Source: Apostichopus japonicus (Eukaryota > Echinodermata > Holothuroidea > Aspidochirotida > Stichopodidae). From it: a stretch of DNA of 64,000 nt. Positions 49,401 to 59,575 of the stretch are shown piece by piece; positions within the stretch are counted from its first letter, which is position 1, and each line of letters opens with the position of its first letter. The stretch lies in the NCBI RefSeq assembly GCF_037975245.1, contig NC_092576.1, positions 9,503,501 through 9,567,500 on the forward strand. Direction: 5' to 3'. A program made the translations under genes and the position numbers. Under the pieces are notes generated by a model. The model searched no databases, had not been told where the DNA came from, and was given only the letters and a program-made list of their open reading frames with translations.

Positions 49401-52093
49401 GGTTTCTCTCTACCTATAGTCAATTTTAAACCTCTTATAACCAGCCATTAATAAGTCGTCACAATGTTGTTTCGGTATCTTTGATGTTAAGATTTGCTAA
49501 TTGTGTGCTACAAGTAGATGCATACAGTAGGTTACTTCAATGTCTGCTCCCAGTAGCGGTTACGATTGTCCGTTCTGAACGGCTGCTAGCTTCAAACAGA
49601 TACCAGGATGAAGCTAGAAAGAATAAAGATGGTGGTACTATGCAAATGCAGGAATAAAATGAGAGCAATCCCTAATTTCTTGTCACTTTTTGCCAAAGCA
49701 GTAAATTGTGAAACAACTGTAAATCTATAAAATAATTGTAATATAATAATATATTTTTATAAATTTGTGTATCAGAACTGAAAAAGGGATGATTTAGGCT
49801 GTTAAGATATGTTATCCTTTGTGCATGTTAATAGTTGAAAGCCTAAAGAGTGTTTATTATCTAAATTTATCATTGCTTTTCTACTTTTTCTTTAAACTTG
49901 TACAAGCACTTGCCCCCTTGATTCAGAGTACATGTTAACACATCGTTGCGAAATCAGGTCGGTATCACCGTTACAATCGTACAGAAGAACAGACGTACCG
50001 ATATTTTCAATCCGCGTAATGTAATTGTTGCTGACACCAAGAGTATCCAGCTTGACCAATGGTTCCAGGTTTTCCAGTTTATTAATCAAGTTGTGTTGAA
50101 GATATAAACATCTCAGGTCCGTCTGGTGATCGAGATTCTCAATTCTGCTTATTCCGTTGCACTCCAGATAAAGAGCCGTCAGTCCTGTGTAAGCCTCGAG
50201 GTTTTCAATCTTTGAGAAACCTGGAGTAATTAACCAAGAAAATATTATTATATATATAATAAGGGGAGGGGGGTTTGGTCACTAAAACTGTGAAGTTGTA
50301 AGGGCATTTACTGAAACAATTTGTCATCAGGGAAAATTATTTTGAACATGTGTGATATAAGGGAATTGGGGGGGGGGGGGCGAGAGGGTTAGGAGGAATT
50401 GGCAGTGGGTATTTCCCACAGAACTGCACACGTAATGTTTGGATGCAAAGGTTAGTTTTGAATTTAGAAAGGAAAGAGTTTTTCTGGTGAAATTGTGCAG
50501 GAGGCCAGTATTAGTAAAAATTAAATGTCATCAGACAAACCACAAAAACAATGAAAAAGTAACAAATGCTTCTGAATGCTTCCATGAAGTCACTGCAAAG
50601 GCATCAATGGCCTCCTTCATAATGTACTGGTACTACTGCTACAAGTTTGATTGTAAGCACTCAATAAAGTACAGTCCAGGAAATAAGTTATCCAGTATCT
50701 CATCGCAAAAATGCCATGAAAATGAGCAAATTGCTATGCAAGTGCAAAGGTGTACAGTATACTAGTTTTTAAACACAGGAACTGTTCTATTTCAAAAGAG
50801 ACAAATTATTTCAGAAGCTTCAAAAAATTCTATGCAAAATATGAACACTAAATGATTCTCCACACAGTCCACATGCAGGTGACTACAACTACCAGTCTAT
50901 AACATACATATTGAAGCATCTCATGTGTTCCATTAATAAAAAATTACTCATTTTGCCTGTTACAATACCTTTGTTAGAAATATCAAAGGAGAGAAATGTT
51001 AAAACAAAGGAGCTATTGTGATGCTGTTGTTATGCTCTGTAATATAAAGTATAAATACCTTTGTAATGTAAGTACATGATATCATTCAAGTACGGTGTCC
51101 TGTACAGTTTCTGTTGCTTACACAGTTCCAGGAGAGATTTAGCTGTCATTCTAAAGGTGGGGGAAAAAGAGAGGTTCAAGTATTAAATCTTTTCAACAGT
51201 TAACACAAGAAACAATTAATCAAGCAATTATTTATGACTTAGCTACTGTCTTGTGTTTTTGAGCATTATCATATAGGGCACAATGAAGCATTTACATTAA
51301 GCATAGCAGTGTTGAAGAAAGTTTAGTCTTTCTTTTTTACATACTATATAATTCCTGTGTCCAAAGACTGCTATGCATTATTATGATTAATCAATGTTGT
51401 CAAACTCTTTAAGCATAAAATTCATATTCTAGTGGCAGTACTTGATAGTGTTAACAGATTAATATTGAATGTCTGCATTGCAAGGGGAGTAACTACCATG
51501 TTTTGATAGCACTTGCTATAATATTCAGCTAGTTGGGAACATTTGCTATACATGCTAATACCACAATTCACTGTCTTTCCATGCTTCAAGACACTTGTAT
51601 CGACAGTTCAAACAATTCTCAACCTTACAGTATATGAAGAAAAAACACAGCAATCAATCTAATGAATGTACCATGTAATTTGTATAAAATTATTCTTATT
51701 ATATTTGATCCTATGATCTCCACCTCTAATGAGAAATCATTGTTGTCTTATCCTCCTCTGCTCATCTCTTAATGTTTCTACCCATCCTTACCTTGGATAT
51801 CTGTCATCATCTTCTTTCTTCTTAATTTCTTCTTGAGTGCTCTGGCTATCACCTTTTCCATCTGCAGATGTTTTTTGTTTACCCTCTTCAGTATTCCTAT
51901 CTTCTTTGTAAGTAATCTCTTCATCAACAAAGCTTTCCTTCAACTTTATTTCTTCTTTAGCTTTGAAGATGAAGTCATCTTCTTCCTCCACAATCTGTGT
52001 TTCTCTGACATTTGTTTCATGCTCAACTGATGTGATGCTTTGATTATTGAGCTTTGTTGAACTGGTATCATCTATTTCAATAATTGATGGCAT
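40482..52093 (-). CDS. DNAAF1: Dynein axonemal assembly factor 1 (LRRC50), twelve coding exons, complete
   Basis: Cytoplasmic factor needed to preassemble axonemal dynein arms in ciliated cells. Coding exons on the minus strand: 52093-51792, 51150-51059, 50220-49999, 49071-48905, 47884-47810, 47228-47164, 46465-46380, 45454-45387, 45115-44906, 43342-43265, 42239-41618, 40639-40482. They total 2145 nt, 714 aa plus stop, with every junction GT-AG and in phase; the human protein is about 725 aa. Residues 1-101 are an acidic N-terminal extension. The family core starts at [16 protein letters not shown] (residue 102), followed by leucine-rich repeats with SKIENLE, SRIENLD, NKLENLE and TRIENI motifs (about 133-280). 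Next comes the LRR cap with [11 protein letters not shown] and ACTEAWAKGG, a charged helical segment, an acidic tail containing DLPDLEE (exon 10), and a long Ser/Glu-rich tail (exon 11). An ATG at residue 102 could be an internal start, but the upstream frame is open and spliced in phase. The gene converges on PCYOX1 and diverges from a G gamma gene. Confidence 0.96.
40700..41060. repeat. Tandem duplication in DNAAF1 intron 11
   Basis: CTTGGAAATT(G/A)ACTGTAAAACTA starts three units, near 40716, 40886 and 41020. The first two share GGGAAGAAATATGAAT and AGAAAAACAAACTTGA at a period of about 170 bp; the third is partial. Confidence 0.8.
42923..43009. repeat. Small minisatellite in DNAAF1 intron 10
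   Basis: TTGACCCACCTC occurs five times, at alternating spacings of 16 and 19 bp, forming a 35-bp dimer. Confidence 0.9.
43455..43870. repeat. TACAGTATTGTACTGTACAG array in DNAAF1 intron 9
   Basis: About 400 bp of interleaved TACAGTA, TATTGTAC and GTACTGTAC words, strongly self-complementary. The same word set makes up the 19-20 kb array. Open frames here on both strands are artefacts of the repeat. Confidence 0.93.
44325..44528 (-). repeat. Pair of tRNA-like remnants (degenerate SINE heads) in DNAAF1 intron 9
   Basis: On the minus strand, 44528-44468 contains a D-arm-like CTCAGTTGGCAGAGC, and about 30 bp later a T-arm-like GGTCATTGGTGTGAATCC. A second copy at 44378-44325 keeps AGGTCATTGGTTTGAAATCC but has lost the first arm. 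Neither folds as a functional tRNA. The GGACCTGTAAT middle is shared, so they are one family. Confidence 0.6.
45482..45915. repeat. Tandem duplication of about 216 bp in DNAAF1 intron 7
   Basis: Copies near 45482-45694 and 45698-45915 share ATAAATGTCAAAGTTG, CATCAGTATCTT, CATGATGGTATAATGGGG and CCACCAACCTCAAGCATGAG. The G-run lengths differ between copies. Confidence 0.9.
47462..47615. repeat. Tandem duplication of about 79 bp in DNAAF1 intron 5
   Basis: GTGAACATTCCAA(T/C)TGTTGTTATAG is repeated, followed in each copy by GAATATT(C/T)ATAGCTTT. Confidence 0.8.
48165..48306. repeat. Tandem duplication of about 70 bp in DNAAF1 intron 4
   Basis: Two units share AGG(T/C)TGACATTAAT, CAACTTGAC, ATTTATTTCAGAAATT and AAAAGCTA in order. 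Confidence 0.8.
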
Positions 52094-52719
52094 ATTGATA
52101 TGTCTTTACAGTAGTCTACAAAGAAAAAAATGCAGAGAAATATAATTTAGACTGGGCAGTTATTGAGGAATCAATTTAAATGCCAAGAAAAGTTTCATGG
52201 GAAAGTTAGTCGGTATGTTGGATTGAAAATAAAAAGAATCAGCATATCATGATTCATAATGCAAATATATTTATTGTGCATATTTAACTAAATGATACCA
52301 TATTTGGACAAGGCCCTAGGTCAGAGAATGCAGAAATGTTCTAACCAAGGCTAGGGTAACTTAAACTGTTACTGTAAGGCCAATTATATCTTACTTCTTA
52401 GTGCTAACTTACTTATAAATCTGGTTTAAAGTTGGCAAAGTTATTGTGCTTGATTTCATCCAACAATCTGGAAAATTTAGGCCTACCTATCTTATTTAGT
52501 AGAGATTGAAGTTTCCGTGAATTCCTTGTTAAACAAAGTATCCAGTAATGTCAGTGTTCTAATATTAGTCCAATTTTAGCGTAGGCCTAAGTTTAGCCTT
52601 GCTAAGCCGTAAATCGAGAGAACTTCATGGTTTCGCGAAACTAGCCCTGCACACGGCCATAACACTTAGACAATTTATGAGCAGTCTTTATGATATTTCT
52701 AAAATGATATAAGCTCACC
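52094..52719 (-). other. DNAAF1 5' UTR with an intron
   Basis: On the minus strand an acceptor (TTTGTAG) precedes position 52115, so the first coding exon probably spans 52115-51792. A donor GTGAGC on the minus strand places the end of a non-coding first exon at 52719, with the start of transcription somewhere upstream toward 52.9 kb. These are splice-signal inferences without transcript support. Confidence 0.45.
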
Positions 52720-53537
52720 TCCGGTACTGGGCAATCTGCTTTTACAACGGAAGCTTACTCGGCATCAAAAAGTGTCTGAAAATCGGACGAATCGCGTGCA
52801 GAAGCTGGAAGTAGGAGGAAAAAGGAAGGGAATATGCTACTTTTTCCAGAGTTCCGATAAATTGTTGACGATCGAAAACTTTAGAGGGCGCTAGAAGATG
52901 TTGAGTACGTAACTATGGTGATATTATGCATGCAAATTAGTGAATATATTATGCATGCAAACTAGACCCACGCCCAAAACTTTATAACTAGACTGGAGAA
53001 TTTTGTATTGCGACAAATACAATATTTCACTGACATTTACGTTAACATTCCGATAAATGGCAAATGTTTAAAGATTCCAATGTTTGGGATTCACCAAAAA
53101 AAAGCAAAATGTCAGTAGTTTGCGAAAATCTGCCTTACTAAAATGAGTTATCCGAATGACCCCATATAATTTTATGCTTCTAAGTACTGTTCTTTACTTT
53201 CAATTACCACAGTTTTCATTTACAATACAAATGAGGAAAATGATTAAACTGCAACTTCATTTACGAATATCACCTAGCATCCAGTACAAAAGAAACCTGG
53301 ACAAAAAGCAACACTACATTGTTTTTGTGCTCCTTGTTATGTGCATTGATCCTACTACCACTGGTATGCACAGTAGCACAAAGCAGTAAAGTAGTATGTA
53401 TGTACGTACGTACTAATAACAAAAGCCTCTGTGCTGCCACCATACTGATTGCAATTGTGAGGAGATCGGAGAACAGGATCGCCTTTACAGTAGTACATCT
53501 GAAATTCATTCATTTCTTGAATTAAAATAATTTCAAA
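52720..53537. promoter_or_regulatory. Divergent intergenic and promoter region between DNAAF1 and the G gamma gene
   Basis: About 0.8 kb separates the inferred DNAAF1 first exon from the G gamma start codon, and the genes point away from each other. A CTCF-core-like match (AGAGGGCGCTA) lies at 52883-52893. A possible G gamma 5' UTR acceptor ends at 53490 (TTTACAG). I found no TATA box or clear RFX X-box that would mark a ciliary promoter. A shared bidirectional promoter is an inference from geometry only. Confidence 0.4.
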
Positions 53538-55011
53538 ATGTCCAGTAGTGCAGATATATCAATGAAGAAGACTGTTGAACAGTTAAGAAGAGAAAAGGAA
53601 GTTGAGAGAATGAAAGTTTCCGACGTTGCCTACGAGTAAGATGGTCATTTTTACTAATTTCCTTCCAGCGACAGCTTAGGCTAGCATGTATACAGTTGTT
53701 CTATTGGTACAATGATTTGTCATTAAGCTATGGCTTTAGTTATCTGTGTTCAAAGTATACAGTGCGCGAGCTAATTGACTGTACCGAGTCATTGAGTGGT
53801 ACTGGTACTGGTAGGCTGCTGTATGTAGTATGTGTATTGTACAGTGCAGTACACTTTATTAAAGGACATGATAATAGAGGTTCCTTCGGTTAAGCAAACC
53901 AAATGTGGAAGGGAATCTAAAAATAGGCTATCTAAGCCTTGCGAAGAATACACTTAGTCATGCTAAATATCATGTTTGTATTGAGGCAGTAGGGCTAGGT
54001 CTATTGTCATTTTGAACTTGCATAGGCCTAATTGGGGATAGGTTGACATTTCAAATGGATCTATACATTGCAGATATAGGCTTATTTGTAAAAATGTAAA
54101 TATTTGGGTTACAATGAGGGTTAGGCATGTGTGTATAAAACAACTGGTACAGTACTTGTTCTTATTTTCCAACTAACTTATATTCATTCCATCAAGAAAG
54201 CCAACGCTAAGAGGATTGCAGTTTTGTTTTTGTAGTCAGGGTAAAATTAAACTTTCCTTCCTCCACCCCCCCCCCCTCCTTTGCGTCCATTTTTGCACTT
54301 AACAAATGGTTATGTAAACCTAGTTGAAAACAACTACATTTTTTTCTGATTAAATAGATCCTCCCAAATAACATATATTTGAGAATAAAGTAATTTGTTC
54401 AATGTTGTTATGTAAGTTCAACATGTACCTTTTCTGGGAAATACCAAAGCAATCTTTGAGTCATACATGTTATCTTCACAGAATTTTTGTAAATGTTTGT
54501 GAGGTTTTATTGAAACAGCAAACCAATTCTACTGGCTAGAATTCCATTTTTAAGAATATATACACCAGACTGTACACCTATGTGATTGGTTTGGAATCAT
54601 TTGACTAGTCAGACCACAATAACCTCCATGTTCACTGAGAATCACTCAAGCTTGGAAGGAATTGCACAGCATGCTTTAGCTTTAAAAATCAGAAAACCTA
54701 AATTCCAGTTGCCAGCAATGAGTTGATGAGCCATCGATGTTGCTCTGCTGGATAAAACTCTTCGTAGTCAGCTGATAATAAATTTCATCTGTCTTGGATT
54801 AACAATATCAGTAATAATTCGGACACATGTGTTCTACTGAAACTGTATCCTCTGTGATCCTCTTTCAGTAACTAGTGTTTTGTCCATTTGCTTCATCTTC
54901 AGACTGCAGCAATACTGCGAACAGCACGCAGAAGCAGATTTTCTCTTGACCGGTATCCCAGGAGCGAGTGGCAACCCATTCAAGGAGAAGAAGTCTTGCA
55001 GCATCTTGTAA
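53538..55011 (+). CDS. GNG5/10-like: Heterotrimeric G-protein gamma subunit, two coding exons, complete
   Basis: Small subunit that forms an obligate coiled-coil dimer with G beta and anchors it to the membrane through a prenyl lipid. Exons 53538-53635 and 54903-55011 total 207 nt, giving 68 aa, the length of GNG5 and GNG10. The intron splits the Glu codon before LQQYC. An N-terminal helix (MKKTVEQLRREKEVERMKVS) is followed by ELQQYCEQHAEADFLL, the conserved NPF motif at residues 57-59, a basic patch KEKK and a CAAX box CSIL. Leu in the last position predicts geranylgeranylation at Cys65, then removal of the last three residues and methylation. The MSS start, ELQQYC and SC-x-(I/L)-L end resemble GNG10, while MKK-x-V-x-QLR resembles GNG5, so I assign it to that clade only. 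The gene is head-to-head with DNAAF1. Family assignment is firm; which receptors or beta subunits it pairs with is unknown. Confidence 0.94.
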
Positions 55012-58000
55012 ACTTATCAAAGGATTGATTGAATTTATTTTGGAAAGGTGTGTAATCTCACGTATTGGTTTTGTTAAAAAAAAACACACATATATTTGTT
55101 TCAGTTTGAACGACAGGGATATAATTTATACTGTATCACATTTCAAATTCAGTAATTTGCTGTATAAAGGTAGAGATGTATGTAGGGTACTTTTATAGTT
55201 GTTTTTAGTGGCCTGAATGGTAAATTGCATTGGCATTAAAAGTAATAATTTTTCCCTTTTCCTTCTTGATCTATAGGTTAATTCGATGTTGGTGCACCCC
55301 AGTTTACTTCTATCACTACGTTTCAATTCATCGACCAACTCAATTTTTGTATCTGTTCTTCAGAAGTAGCTGCAGCCATAGAAGAGAGAGATTTCCAGTT
55401 GTCGGTAATAGGCGCAAGGTTTGAGTGGGTGGGGTGGGGGGAGGGTAAGGCGGCAGGAGGGAGGGAGGTATGCAAGGGTGGGGATTTCAAAATATGCATA
55501 TTCAGTATTTAATTTATTCCAGGCCACTAATTATGATTCATTTTCTTGCGATAAGTTTGAAATCAATCAGTGTTATGAAAAAGTAACTCATAAGTAAGTC
55601 CCATGTTACGCTGGAAATTGAAGTAAAAAACAGGTTTTAGACCTATTTCTACGAAGATAATACAAAACAGGGAAAAGTAAAAACGAAACATCCAAGGAAT
55701 CAATACAACAAGATTGAAAACATTCCAGATTTGCAGAGGTGTGTATGTGGTGGTTCATTTGCATGCTGTCCACCTATCTGAAAATCTTTTCTTGCTTGAC
55801 AATCTATTTAAATGGTGATTGAAACAGAAAAAAAAAAAATGTTCAATTTTTCATGGTGAGGAAAATGGTTCTTTCTTTTTTCCTTCGAATAACTTGGAAA
55901 AAATGACAAATTGAGTGTTATAGGGTGGGGTTAACTTTTGGTTGGTTATTTCGATTTTATACGATCAGGTTCCATGTCAATCTCAAATACTGCATGACAT
56001 CTGATAGATAGGTAAAGGGGGCAGGGGGAGGCGAGGAGGGGTCCTGTTGAGGGGTCGTTTACCTATTTCTTTATTCTTTTCAAGATCTCTTGGTAGTCTA
56101 GTGTCGGTGTTTATTGTCAGCTTTTTCCGAAGTAATAAGTTCAATATGTGTTTTCCTTCTTTTTTCCCCCCGTTAAATTGCTAGCAGTCTTTTTAACTCC
56201 TCTTCTGCATACATAGGCGTTAAAGCCACAGAACAGGTATCTGGCAAAGGTGATGGAAGTGACAGCCTGCTGAAAAAAAATTTGGGGTGGGTGGGGGGGG
56301 GGGCGTAGGTGGGTATATCTGCATTTGCAGTGTTTCATATTATCTTGAGGTTCTTTATACCTAGAAGAACAATTTCACATGGGTTGATGGGGACGGAGAT
56401 GGGGGTTTTTTTTTGTGCTTTAAAAAGAGGTGTTAGTGGCATGAAGGAAAACTTTGCAAATGTGGACACTTCAATGTCCTTAGTAAACTTAATTGTAAAA
56501 TGTTGTTTGACATTCAGTACTTGCTATCAATATACTATAGTACTGTAAATTTCAAATTTGATATTCTTGATGTATTTGTGGAGGTTGAGTTCATCCTTAC
56601 AGACAGTTACTATCAGTTCTTCGCTATTAACTTAAGCAAATCAATTTAGAACAAACTATTAATATTATTCATATTTAACACTGTTAAAGTACATTAGAGA
56701 CTTTTAATAATGCATGTCTACTAGGACAAACTGTGTAATAGCCATTTGAAACCAAAAGTAATGGTTTACACCAAAACAACATGGAAAAAACAAATTATTT
56801 AATACTGACGTTTTTTTCATGGTCGAGGGTGTAAGTGAACTGCCATGTTATAATCTGTATTTTAGTAATAATAGGATAATTCCCCATAGCTCGAAATATT
56901 CCATCATGTTTTCATCATACTGTATCTTAATACTTGGGACTTTGCAAAACTAAATAAATAATTCCCCGTTTTCATTGTCAAATCTGTAATATTAGTAAAC
57001 TATTTCTATTTAATACATGCAGTAAGTAATTTTGCATTATAATACGTGTGCTATCTGTTATTTAATAATAATTCTTTCTATTGTTGGATTACAATTTTTT
57101 TGTTTTTTTTTGCCACCCTGAAATGACAGGTGTTTAAATGTACCTTGAAGTTAGTCATTGCCTTTAAGACACAGCTGTAAGCCTTTGTAACTGCTTATTA
57201 GATTTTGCAATATGGTTCGGTTTCAACTAAATTATTATCTTCAGTTTTCATCAAAAAAATGTTTCCGTCGATAACTCACTCATACTAACATTAGATAATT
57301 TAATTTAATTCAAACACAAATATCTAATAATAAGGAAAGGAAAAACCCTGTTTTACTTGATAGATGTAAATTTCCAATAATAGTTATTCAACAATTCGAT
57401 CGTAAATCAAATCTGTAGATTTCAGGGTGGGGGGGGGGGTGGGGGGAAGTATGAACATGTTTGGAATTTGCCCTACAATCTTGTTGAGCTGATTGAGAGA
57501 TGCGTTCAGTGTTACACTGGTGTTGGAGGAAAGGGGGATTGCAGGGGTTGGTATGGGTGGATGGTGAAGGGAGGGGTGGGGATAGGAGGTCGGTTTGTGC
57601 TGTCATAAAAAAAAAAAATAACTTTTAATCATACATAAGGAATTGTTAAACTGTCAAAGGCTGTATCATGTAGTATTCAATTAATTTTCTTATATATTAA
57701 AATGTGTGTTCGATAGCTTGGTATTATATGTGTTGCAAATATGTCCCCTTTACTTCATAGCCAAGAATCCAAATGGCACAGTCATGTTTCCCTTTATTTT
57801 TCCTTTTTTTATTCATTTCAATTTTGACATTTCTTGATCAATGTTAATGTGGTGTTTGGGAAAGACTTTCATTCTTATGTGGTGTTGGGGTTTTTCTATA
57901 AATATTCATGTCACTATACTTGATGTTTGAATATTCATAACAGTTCATGACCTACCAGCCAGTTGGGGAATTAATTACTAAAGCTATTAACAAATCTCTG

Positions 58001-59570
58001 CGTAGTAATTTGATTTCATGCATTGATCACTGGTGTCGACAATTCCGAACATTCATCGAATACAGGAACAGGATACTCACTAATTCATATAGAAGAGAAA
58101 AATGTCCCAACTGGGTGGAATTACATTGTATTGCTTTGTTTCAACTGGCATATAACATACTGTAGTTGGATGTCATGGAAATGTGGTGAATTTGATTGGA
58201 CAAATAAACCTTGTTGTGTGTTCTGCAGAATGCAAAGCTTGGTTTTAGACCAACAATGAATAATCTAGGCTTTCACCCTGTTTACACGGAACAGGTTTGT
58301 GATAACTAAGGTAACTGGTACATTAGTGGTTTGGTATGGAAACTTAAATACTAGTGTCGGGTCTTTCTTGAAAGGGTAGCTGTAGCGGCATTACCCAGTC
58401 AGAAGAGTGACCAGAATATAAATTTGAAAATATGCCAAACACTAACTGCTACCAGTTCTCCATACCGTCGTCGAGATGCAAGTCACGTTGTCTCACCATT
58501 ACATTGTATTGAGGTATAGTTTACTACACTGATTGGAGTTCTCATTGATTAATTGATTGCTGTTGGCATGACAACCAGATGAGAAAATTTTGGAGTTCTC
58601 TGATATCCTTAATTAATGGGTTTTTGTTTAAAAATTTAAAAAAAAAAATGCAGACACTAGATACAAGTTAACAAGGAGAAGTTAATTTGGAAATATTGCC
58701 AGTTCTCAATCAATCAAGCAGCATATTATCCCTTCAATTAATCTATGTATAATTATGTAACAATCGATCAAAAGGAGAAAGTAATCAATCCATTTTCATC
58801 TCTATTAAAATTGTTAAAGTTTCTTTAAAATTGGCAAACTCACTTTAGACATTGTCTCATTAGATGGGGAATACTCCAATGTACCTTAATTTCTAATTAT
58901 TCAATGCTATTTGTCCTGTCTTTTGTCATAATTTGTAACTATTGTGCAATATATTTGGTGTTACCTCTATTATCTTTTGTTTTTTCTTCATTACTGCCGT
59001 GGTCTTCTTAGGCATACTTTATCGACCTATCCAAAGTAGTTGAAAGTACATTCTGATTGTGAGGTGGACAGAGCTGACAAGGCAGGTATCAGAAGGGGTA
59101 GGGGGATGGGGAGGTTACAGCCGTAGGGTCCGTTTTGATTGCTTGCCAGAGTAAAAGGAATCTATGCTATGGTGACGGTGTGCGTGCGTACTCATGTCTG
59201 CCGTGCTTTGGCTTGTAGAAGCCCTTTATTTTGTGTGGAGATCAACGGTCACTTGAGGTGAAGAAGTTTGATAACTTTGTTAATTCGGTAACTCCAACAA
59301 TGAAGCTTATTTCCTTTGCAATGGGCAAGTTATCTGGAACTCTTCTCTGATGTTTTCTGGTTCTTGACTTTAGGACACATTTTCCACAGTTGCTTTATCA
59401 AGGAGGTAATTCCATATCATATGTATAAGGAAAGGGATCAAGAAGCCTTCAGGTTATAATTCACTTCAAGAAAATGAAGACTTCAAAAAGGAGGTTGTAA
59501 TATGATTGATGGTCCGTGGGTGTCTGGACGCAGCACAGAGATCGGTGGAAGTACGTAATGGTTCAGTCAA
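55012..59570. other. Downstream flank of the G gamma gene, no further gene seen
   Basis: AT-rich with several G-rich runs (55.43, 56.28 and 57.43 kb). AATAAA at 56953-56958 is one possible polyadenylation signal, but the 3' end cannot be fixed. Short open frames lack domains or coherent splice context. Confidence 0.4.
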
Positions 59571-59575
59571 CCAGG

